Below, in pieces: positions 56,284 to 64,000 of a DNA stretch of 64,000 nucleotides. The notes below the pieces were generated by a model. That model was not told where the DNA came from. It was given only the letters and a program-made list of their open reading frames with translations, and made no database searches. The stretch comes from Maniola hyperantus (taxonomy: Eukaryota > Arthropoda > Insecta > Lepidoptera > Nymphalidae). Every line of letters begins with the position of its first letter. The stretch's first letter is position 1. The translations under genes were made by a program, and so were the position numbers. The stretch is taken from assembly GCF_902806685.2 (NCBI RefSeq), contig NC_048541.1, positions 7,685,465-7,749,464 on the forward strand. The letters are read 5' to 3'.

Positions 56284-56395
56284 GATCGCAATCACCTCTG
56301 ATTGGTTGACCCTCGCTCTACATTGCATTAAATTGCAACAAGAATCGCACAAATTCAGCCAATCAGAATAATTGAGATTGTAATAATGATTGATG
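56284..56395. mobile_element. Fold-back MITE, family Q, copy 2
   Basis: GATCGCAATCACCTCTGATT and AATTCAGCCAATCAGAATAA match 39172-39282. Open frames over 56272-56668 are not genes. Confidence 0.65.
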
Positions 56396-56942
56396 CAGGT
56401 TTTACGAAATCGTCCTACTGGCGCACCACGCAGGACCGACGCGACGCGTTGGTCGACGGCTTTGTGTGTTCTTCGAGAAACAACCTCGAGAAGAAGCGCG
56501 ATGCCGCACAACTTCAACATAAGTACACGTACAAACATAAAATATTTTTATGCTTTGTATGTATTTCGAAAATAATTTAGAATTTAGAATTATTAACTTA
56601 TCGGCTGACAGTCGTGCGGTATGCGACTGAAATATGAAAATCGTATCGTTTCCGTATGGCCTAAACAAGGAAAAGTGTACAGATCGCTAGCATAGTGCGA
56701 ATGGGATGGAATGAGGGTTTGTACGCCATTAGTTCATTATTAGCTTCATTTGTCAGTCATAAGCTGATTATAGACTCCTACACGTCGTCGCCTTTGGGCA
56801 CTACACAAATGCTAATTATTATTTGGGTAATGTAGAGAAAGGCAGTTGATAAAGGTCGAACTCCCAAGTTTTTTCGACTACCTCCCTGTTGTAAGTGCTG
56901 TGGTCTTTTATAATTTGGAAAATAATTTCTAAATTGGTTAAA

Positions 56943-57290
56943 TCTTAGTAGTGGGAGGAGGTTCCGCCCGCCAAGCCATGCCGCCAAGCAATTTAGCGTA
57001 CTGTACCCGGCAGGAAATATTGTAGGTAGGTACATCGACCTTTAGAAAGATATAGCAGTTTCATAGAGCTTTGTCTCTGTCGTTGAGACTGACAAAACGT
57101 CACATAGTTATGAGTAACAGAGATAAAGCCGAAATCTCATTCTAAAGGTACAATATTTCTTGCCGGCTACACGGGGATGATGCTGCGTGGAAACCAATGA
57201 AAGGTAGGTATGATTTTAATAAAAACTGCCATACCTCTTTCCGATCATTTACCACCAGGGTGAGATCACAGTCTAGGACTAATTAATTGA
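56943..57290 (+). repeat. tRNA-derived SINE family A, body split by a MITE
   Basis: GTCCGCC-type body (CCAAGCAATTTAGCGTA) ends at 57000 and resumes at 57171 with ACGGGGATGATGCTGCGTGG and AAAACTGCCATACCTCTTTC. Confidence 0.75.
57001..57170. mobile_element. Palindromic MITE, family P, copy 6
   Basis: CTGTACCCGGCAGGAAATAT at the left and ATATTTCTTGCCGGCTAC at the right, inserted in a SINE A copy and therefore younger than it. Confidence 0.8.
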
Positions 57291-57532
57291 TATAGAATAA
57301 AAAAATGTTGTTAACTTTCACAGCATGTCTCATCCTTACTTATTTTAGTTATTTTCGATGGTCTTTGAAACCTAAATTTAAAGCTTGTATTGAGTATTAA
57401 GTAAATTCGCAACGCAACCCAAGAGGAGGAGATAGGGCTGTCCGTCTTTAAATGTGTTTATTTTAATTTTAGATTCTTAAGTTCTTATAGGTGCCTATAC
57501 GTTAAAATTAATATAGAGGTAACTTAGGAATG

Positions 57533-57847
57533 CTATAAGCTGTGATAGCCTAGTGGTTAGGACGCCTGCCTTCTAATCGGAGGTCGGGGGTTCGATCCCG
57601 GGCACGCACCTCTAACTTTTTGGTAATGAGCGTTTTAATTAATTAACTATCATTTGCTTTAACGGTGAAGGAAAACATGAAGGTGAAGGAAACCTGCATG
57701 CCTGAGAGTTTTCCATAATGTTCTCAAAGGTGTGTGAAGTCTACCAATCCGCACATGGCCAGCGTGGTAGACTATGGCCAACAACCCTTCTCACTCTGAG
57801 AGGAGACGCGCGCTCTGTAGTGAGCCGGTGATGGGTTGATCATGATG
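57533..57847 (+). repeat. tRNA-derived SINE, family B, copy with target duplication
   Basis: GTGATAGCCTAGTGGTTAGG, GGTTCGATCCCGGGCACGCA and a body ending GGGTTGATCATGATG. It is flanked by AACTTAGGAATG (57521-57532) and AACTAAGGAATG (57848-57859), a 12-bp duplication with one mismatch. Confidence 0.85.
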
Positions 57848-58069
57848 AACTAAGGAATGTGGTTATCACATCCTAACCAACTCAATTGTTAATGTTAATG
57901 TTAAGTGAAACTTCTAAAATAAATTTCAGTATCCCCTAGGACCTCTCCCATTCCTCCATCTCTACTAACATTATAAATGCGAAAGTATTTTTGTTTGTTG
58001 GTTTGTCCTTAAGTCATACCGCAACAAAGCAATGGATTAACATCACAACATGATTAGATAAAAGCGGAG

Positions 58070-58266
58070 AGTTCGTTCCCGGACCTCTAAATTTTCGGAA
58101 TTATGTGTGTTTTAAGCAATTCAATATATCTTAGGCTTTAACGGTGAAGAAAAACATCTTGAGGAAACCTGCATACCTGAGAGTTCTTCACAATGCTCTC
58201 CAAGCTATATGAAGTCTGCCAATCCGTACTTGTCTAGCGTAGTAGACTATGGCCTAAGCCCTTCTG
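58070..58266 (+). repeat. tRNA-derived SINE family B, cut off at its 3' side
   Basis: From GTTCGTTCCCGGACCTCTAA to TAGACTATGGCCTAAGCCCT. The usual CACTCTGAGAGGAG tail is replaced by the 5' end of the retrotransposon. A family D head lies at 57957-58060. Confidence 0.7.
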
Positions 58267-58622
58267 CCCGGCGTGGCAGAGCTAGTTAATGTTTCTGGGT
58301 TTCAGCCGTTATTTTAAGGTGGCCCACGTCTCATTCGCTAGTTAGGCTAAACGAGGCATCCTTCATGCAACCGGGCGGGTCGGCGGGGTTGCGGATTGCC
58401 GGTGTCCCCTGGACCCTGGACAAGAAGGAACTGCTACGGTACCACTCCCAACACCTGAGCAGAGCCTAGACCATACTCCCGTGTTCCCACCATCCGACTC
58501 CGATCCAAACAACCCTCCATTAAACTCCCTACAAACCACCCTAAAATCCCGCACACTCCACAAGCACTTACACACATACATACACACACAAACACTACTC
58601 AGATAACACATTTAAACCCAAA

Positions 58623-60437
58623 ATGGCGGATCTAAAAACACGTATCGGTCTCCTGGTGGGTAGCGGCTTAACGCCCAAATCCCACCCTGGCACCCAGGTG
58701 CCGTCCACGGACGGCGCCCAGGGCCCAGGCTGCCCCACCGTATCAGGAGGGGGCATAGAACCGCTAAACATCGGAACGACAACGATGTTACCAACGACCT
58801 CGGCGAGCAACACGGACATGTCCTCCATAGCCGCAGCGATCCCTGCGCCTGCTAGCGCAAGCGCATGGACGCTCGTGGCCCCCAAAAAGAAGAAGAAGGG
58901 AAACAGGACAGACAGACGGACCAAGAAACACACGAGCACATACGCTGACAGACAGACGGACTCAGATGCCAACCGACCGACTGACACTAGGGACGAAGGC
59001 GGGAAGCGGAAAGACTCCGACTGCCTGACTGCGGACACCAGCGACTTGGTCGGGGGAGGCAAAAGGAGAAGCGAAGGGAGGCCACCACTAAGTGGCGACC
59101 GTCCTGTCGTGGACACTGGCGCAACCCCTAACCGCCTCGCGGGTGAACACGCGGACGGGCAGAGACCGGCCTCTGACCACAACCCACAAGCCTCGGGTGA
59201 GTCGGGCACCACCACCATCAGGGCTGGGCAAACCGTGGCCAAGGAGAGGGCAAACGTTGGTGGTCACACTGACCCCGACGGGAACCCCATCCGGGTGCGG
59301 GGCGCAACGGGCCCTGGCGGTTCCAACACCGCCCGACCCCCAAAAACAACAACAGAGACAACAGACAAAACTGGAACAAACATACCTGAGACCCAGAATC
59401 CACCTAGATCGCGGGCACACCCTCGGTTTAGGAAGCGAAACAGGGGACCAGGGAAAGCCAAACACAATAACCCCGGACCGTCATCGAGCCAACCCCAAAA
59501 AAGAGACAGACTTGATGACACGATTTCACCCCGGGGTGAATACAAACGCGCACGGACGGAAGGCGGGCAAACTCGAGATGCGAAGGGCTCCTATGCTAGA
59601 GCAGCCCAATCGCACTTGAGCGTAGCCATAACCATAACACCTAGAACAGACCTTACCCAAACTGAGGCAAGTTCCATACAGGGTCAGATACAGAAAGCGA
59701 TTTTCGCGGCCTGTATCGAACCCTTGGCACCAGGCCAGACCCGATACGCCCCGGCGTTCGAGGGAAAAGCCTTCCTCAGTGAGGGTGTACTGAAAATGTG
59801 GTGCCACGATGACAAAGCCCTCAGCTGGCTTGTCAACGTGGTGCCCAAACTAACATCGCCTAGGAGCGGAACGAGGCTCGCTGTGATACCTCAGACCGAT
59901 ATACCAGTCCGGGTCAGATCGGGACTCTTCGTCCCCGACTACGACGGAGAGATAGGCCTTTTACACAAAGTCCTATCTCACCAAAACCCATGGTATGACG
60001 TATCGCAGTGGACCCTGTTCAGCTACAGCAGAACGACCAGCAGCCCTCCCGGGGTGTTCCTGATTCTAGGAATACCCAATGAAGAGCTGCCAAAGATCAT
60101 GGAACGCGAAAGGAAGGTCGCCTACTCCACGGGCACTATCTACGTCAGGTTCTTCACGGATGAAGGACTGAGTGATGTACCGCCCGGGCATAGCTCAGAG
60201 CCTGAAAACCGAGAGGAGCCTGATGTGGGTGGTGACATGGATGTGGATGAACCAACCAGACAGCTACATGCAACACCTGAGCCCTCCGTAAGCGCAGTCC
60301 TCGGCAACATCGAGGAACTGCTAGCGGACTCCCGGATTAACCCTATACAACCCCGGGAGAGAAAGGCGGAACAAAACGCGTCAGACAAAACTGCCCCTGC
60401 CGAACTACCCCCGGCACAGAGGGCGACAGAAAAATAA
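58623..60437 (+). CDS. Retrotransposon ORF1 protein (gag-like)
   Basis: 604 residues, starting at ATG in CCCAAAATGG. The first 330 residues are low-complexity and rich in Thr, Arg, Pro and Gly, with a Lys patch (PKKKKKG) that could be a nuclear-localisation signal. A folded domain follows from about residue 325 to 525 (SYARAAQSHLSVAITI, VLKMWCHDDKALSWLVN, VRVRSGLFVPDYDGEIGLLH, QNPWYDVSQWTLFSYSR); I associate this with insect LOA-type ORF1 proteins (DUF4780-like), from memory. No CCHC zinc knuckles were seen. It would coat element RNA. It ends with TAA at 60435-60437, overlapping the ORF2 frame by 97 bp. Confidence 0.85.
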   Translation: MADLKTRIGLLVGSGLTPKSHPGTQVPSTDGAQGPGCPTVSGGGIEPLNIGTTTMLPTTSASNTDMSSIAAAIPAPASASAWTLVAPKKKKKGNRTDRRTKKHTSTYADRQTDSDANRPTDTRDEGGKRKDSDCLTADTSDLVGGGKRRSEGRPPLSGDRPVVDTGATPNRLAGEHADGQRPASDHNPQASGESGTTTIRAGQTVAKERANVGGHTDPDGNPIRVRGATGPGGSNTARPPKTTTETTDKTGTNIPETQNPPRSRAHPRFRKRNRGPGKAKHNNPGPSSSQPQKRDRLDDTISPRGEYKRARTEGGQTRDAKGSYARAAQSHLSVAITITPRTDLTQTEASSIQGQIQKAIFAACIEPLAPGQTRYAPAFEGKAFLSEGVLKMWCHDDKALSWLVNVVPKLTSPRSGTRLAVIPQTDIPVRVRSGLFVPDYDGEIGLLHKVLSHQNPWYDVSQWTLFSYSRTTSSPPGVFLILGIPNEELPKIMERERKVAYSTGTIYVRFFTDEGLSDVPPGHSSEPENREEPDVGGDMDVDEPTRQLHATPEPSVSAVLGNIEELLADSRINPIQPRERKAEQNASDKTAPAELPPAQRATEK

Positions 60438-63400
60438 AAATTTTACAAACCAACCTCCAGCACAAACACCTCGCCACGGCCACACTACGAAGGCAGCTGG
60501 AGGTTGAAGACGAGACCATCGCCCTGATCCAGGACCCGTGGGTCAGGGGAAAAACCATATGTGGTTTCGGAAGCTGTAATGGTAAGATCTATTCACACAG
60601 TAATGACGAACCACCGAGAACATGCATTTACATTCCACGCTGTGTTACAGCACTATTACTAACACAATACTGTTCCAGAGATCTGACAGCAGTCAAAATA
60701 AATAATGGAATACAACAAGGCATGGGGCGACCGCCAAGACCGGTGGTTCTAGCATCAATATACATGCCCATCGAAGACCAAATACCACCAAAAGAACTGG
60801 TGGAACTTGTAATACACTGTGAGGATAACGACATCGATTTAATTATCTCTGTCGATAGCAACGCGCATCACAACCTATGGGGATGCAAAGTCAACAACAA
60901 ACGTGGTGAGCAATTTGTGAACTATATACTAACCACTAACCTAACAATTATTAACATAGGCACCGAACCGACCTTCGTGACGAGTAGGTACCAAACCATA
61001 ATTGATATAACCTTAGCGTCAACCAGAGCCGCAGATCAGGTAAAAAACTGGCGAGTCAGTGACGAGCCTTCACTATCCGACCACAGGCGGATATGCTACG
61101 AGCTAGATCTCATGATAACTCCACACGTACCAAGGAGAAACCCAAGGAAAACCGACAGATTAAAATACAAAAGCCTGCTGACACATCAGATAGGCGTAAA
61201 TAAACCACAAGACATCGATGATATCGCCAACATCGAAGAAAACGTAAATAAACTTACGAAATATATTAAGACAAGCTATGAACAAGCTTGTCCCCTAAAG
61301 AAAAACAACATAAAGCAACCATCGAAAAACAACTGGTGGGGTCCTGATCTGGAAAGAATGAGGAAAAAACTCAGACATCTTTTCAACAGAGCCAAAAACA
61401 CCAAGCAAGAACAAGATTGGGACAACTATAAGGAAGCCCAATACCAATACAATAAACGCGTCAGGGAAAAGGAAAAAGCTTCCTGGCATAAGTTCTGCAC
61501 AAGCATAGAATCAAACGATACTGCTGCTCGCATACGCAAGATTCTAGCAAACGACAACACCCGCACACTCGGCTCACTGAGGAAAGCGGACGGAACATAC
61601 ACCAAGGACGACAAAGAGATAAGCGAAACGCTCATCGAAACACACTTCCCTGGCTGTAGAATAGTAGATTCAACAGACTGGGGAAGCACTCTTGGTCACC
61701 ATCCAATAGAAGAGGATTGGGACTTTGCCAACAACATAGTCACGCGAGATAGAATCAGCTGGGCTATTGACACCTTCCACCCTTTCAAAACAGGAGGGAC
61801 CGACACCATTTTCCCAGCACTTTTACAATGGGGAAAACTTCAACTGACACCATGGCTGGAAATAATATACAAGGCCTGCATAGCATACAAATACATACCA
61901 ATGGCCTGGAGAGAAGTGAAAGTGGTCTTCCTACCAAAACCTGGAAGGAGTGACTACACATTGCCGAAGTCCTTCAGACCAATCAGCCTTACATCTTTCC
62001 TACTAAAAACGCTCGAAAGACTTGTCGATAGGTCCCTCAGGGACAGAACCTTAAAACATCTACCTTTACACTCACATCAACACGCTTACAGTACGGGCAA
62101 ATCAACAGAAACCGCACTTCATTCTGTTGTTACCAAAATCGAACATGACCTCGAAAACAAATTATCGACACTAGGCGTGTTCATAGACATTGAAGGAGCC
62201 TTTGATAAAACAACTTTCGATAGCATAGACAAAGCCTTGGGAAGATACAAGGCGTCAAAAACCATACGCAGCTGGATAAGAGCTTTACTAGAACAGAGAA
62301 TCATACAACTAGACATCAACGGAGTCACAAAAGGCATAGTGGCGAGAGGCTGTCCTCAAGGAGGTGTCCTGTCACCAATACTATGGAACCTTGTAGTTGA
62401 CGACCTGATAACCAAACTAAACAAAAGTGGGTTCTATACCATTGGTTATGCAGATGATCTCACCATCCTAATCAGTGGCAAGCTAGAAAACACATTATAC
62501 GAAGTCATGCAACGAGCTTTGCGCTTAATAGAAAGATGGTGCAATGAAAACGAACTTACAGTAAATCCGAAGAAAACAGAGATGATACTGTTTACCAACA
62601 AAAGGAAAATTGAACTAACCAAACCACCAACTTTGTTTAACACAAGCCTTGAACTGTCCGCAGAGGTAAAATATCTCGGTGTGACACTGGACAGCAAACT
62701 CAGCTGGAAAAGGCATACAGAAGATAAAACCAAAAAATCACTAGCAATACTAAACCAATGCAAACGCATGCTAGGGAAAAAATGGGGGCTAAAACCAAAG
62801 ATAATGAAATGGTTATACCTATCGGTAGTAAGATGTTCACTAACATATGCTGCACTTGTATGGTGGCCAAGAACTCTCCTTACTACCGCCCAGCAAGAAC
62901 TACAGAAATTTCAACGACAAGCATGCCTCGCCATTACCGGCTGCATGAGTACCACACCAACAGCAGCGTTAGAAGTCATATTGGGCATTCCGCCCCTACA
63001 CATACACATCAAAGAAGAAGCAACACTCGCAGCCCTGAGACTGAAAACCTCAGGGCATTGGAAAGAACAAAACACAATGCACACTAAAATTCTAGGGCAA
63101 AGCATAAACAAAGAACCACGTTTGCAGTGGAAATGCGACAGAACCGAAAAACAACACATACTAGACAAAAACTACAAGATAAACTCAGAGAAGAACTTAG
63201 ATCCGAAGCCAGCACAAGACACAATAGAAGTGTACACCGACGGATCCAAAACGAAAACGGGCACAGGAGCTGGAGCCTACTGCCAAGAACTAAACATGAG
63301 AATAAGTCACGCACTCGGTAAGGACAACTCTGTCTTCCAAGCAGAGTGTGTGGGCATTATGACCGCGGCTATAGCCGTGGCCAATCGACAGGTAACAAAC

Positions 63401-64000
63401 TTTAAAATTAACATTAACTCTGATAGCCAAGCTGCTCTTAAAGCCTTGGCTAGATTCTCGACGACCTCACAACTTATACAAGACTGCCACAAGACTCTGG
63501 AAACACTCGCCATGTCAAACGACATCACCCTAAGGTGGGTCAAAGGACATGATGGAGACCAGGGAAACGAGGCGGCCGACGCACTAGCACGAAAGGCTAC
63601 GACATTGAAGGTGATCGGGCCAGAACCTATTGTTCCCATACCCTTCAGTGAGTATAAAACCTGGTTGCATGAACTAACACAAAAAGAGCATTCCCAACTA
63701 TGGGCGAACACAACAGACTGCAGGCAAGCCAAAGAGGCTTTCCCCAACATAGACAAACGGCAAACTAACAAACTACTCCGCCTGGACAGAGGTAAACTTA
63801 GAAAGGTGGTGGGACTCATAACAGGGCATAGCCCACTAAACAAACACCTTTTCGTTATAGGTGTCACCGACAGTCCTTTGTGCAGGGCATGCATGGAGGT
63901 CGATGAAACACCGACGCACGTGCTCCTGGAGTGCACGGGCGTAGCAGATCAACGCGAACGCCATTTGGGTTCCCCGACCTCATTCCATGAAGCCCTCGGC
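60341..64000 (+). CDS. Retrotransposon ORF2: endonuclease, reverse transcriptase, RNase H (3' cut by window)
   Basis: About 1,220 codons open in the -1 frame relative to ORF1; I read every codon to the window edge and met no stop. The apurinic-type endonuclease runs from about 60437 (IKILQTNLQ) through SVDSNAHHNLWG to LSDHRR (about 61090). Reverse transcriptase follows with FLPKPGR, FRPISLTSFLLKTLERLVD, FIDIEGAFD, the GCPQGGVLSP turn and the active-site YADD at 62446-62457. RNase H has VYTDGSKT (63230), QAECVG, SDSQAALKAL and GNEAADALAR. Near the edge is a C-x2-C-x8-H-x4-C motif (63881-63934). The first in-frame ATG (60722) lies inside the endonuclease domain, so translation must start by frameshift, reinitiation or another route. 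Confidence 0.92.

Larger units (their letters stand above)
58267..64000 (+). mobile_element. LOA-like non-LTR retrotransposon, 5' part
   Basis: The element probably starts near 58267, where a SINE breaks off. About 355 bp of 5' UTR precede ORF1 (58623-60437). ORF2 is open from 60341 to the window end. The 3' end is outside the window. No stop codon or frame break was found in about 5.4 kb of coding sequence, so this copy is young. Base composition is GC-richer than the flanks, especially in ORF1. Clade placement (LOA/Lian-like) rests on domain order EN-RT-RNase H and on endonuclease text recalled from memory. Confidence 0.85.

Noticed and set aside
58595..59242. 215-codon open frame on the minus strand over ORF1
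   Set aside because: It is antisense to a GC-rich, low-complexity part of ORF1; composition alone keeps stop codons rare.
63307..63936. 209-codon open frame on the minus strand
   Set aside because: It is antisense to the RNase H region of ORF2, which has clear domain motifs on the plus strand.

Overview
This is a window from an insect nuclear genome, almost certainly a moth or butterfly (Lepidoptera). The genes are split by many GT-AG introns. The non-coding DNA is AT-rich and packed with dispersed elements that I associate with lepidopteran genomes: a GTCT-microsatellite-associated element, tRNA-derived SINEs, fold-back MITEs and the short sequence TAGGTACCTA. The order-level call is an inference from gene content and repeats; I cannot name the species.

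Layout. 1-4.4 kb (+): the last exon of a TMEM60-like membrane protein, then most of a single-Ig-domain membrane protein. 5.4-10.1 kb (-): a complete anaphase-promoting-complex subunit 4 gene (ANAPC4) in seven coding exons, rebuilt here with every exon junction in phase (787 residues). 10.66-11.04 kb (+): a synaptobrevin/VAMP gene with an uninterrupted coding sequence, head-to-head with ANAPC4 across 588 bp. 13-23 kb: a repeat desert. 23.0-26.8 kb (+): a near-complete pogo/Tigger-class DNA transposon with TA target duplication, matching terminal repeats, a DD35D transposase and a C-terminal PHD finger; its reading frame is broken twice. 28.1-35.9 kb (+): a three-exon HSPB8/CG14207-type small heat-shock protein (187 residues) with a 6.5 kb repeat-filled first intron. 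39.4-46.4 kb (-): a complete GASZ/ASZ1 gene (ankyrin repeats, SAM domain, C-terminal membrane anchor; eight coding exons, 484 residues), a piRNA-pathway scaffold. 46.4-58.2 kb: a second repeat desert. 58.3-64.0 kb (+): the 5' part of a young LOA-like non-LTR retrotransposon, with an intact ORF1 and an ORF2 (endonuclease, reverse transcriptase, RNase H, zinc-finger-like motif) that is open to the window edge.

The host genes do not form a pathway; they are ordinary neighbours. The most distinctive material is mobile DNA: the PHD-finger transposon with repeated AAGGCCC sites near both ends, the intact retrotransposon whose ORF2 has no start codon of its own, several MITE families, nested insertions that give relative ages, and several perfect or near-perfect hairpins. 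A piRNA-pathway gene (GASZ) carries many of these elements in its introns. I found no tRNA or rRNA gene, CRISPR array or bacterial-type feature.
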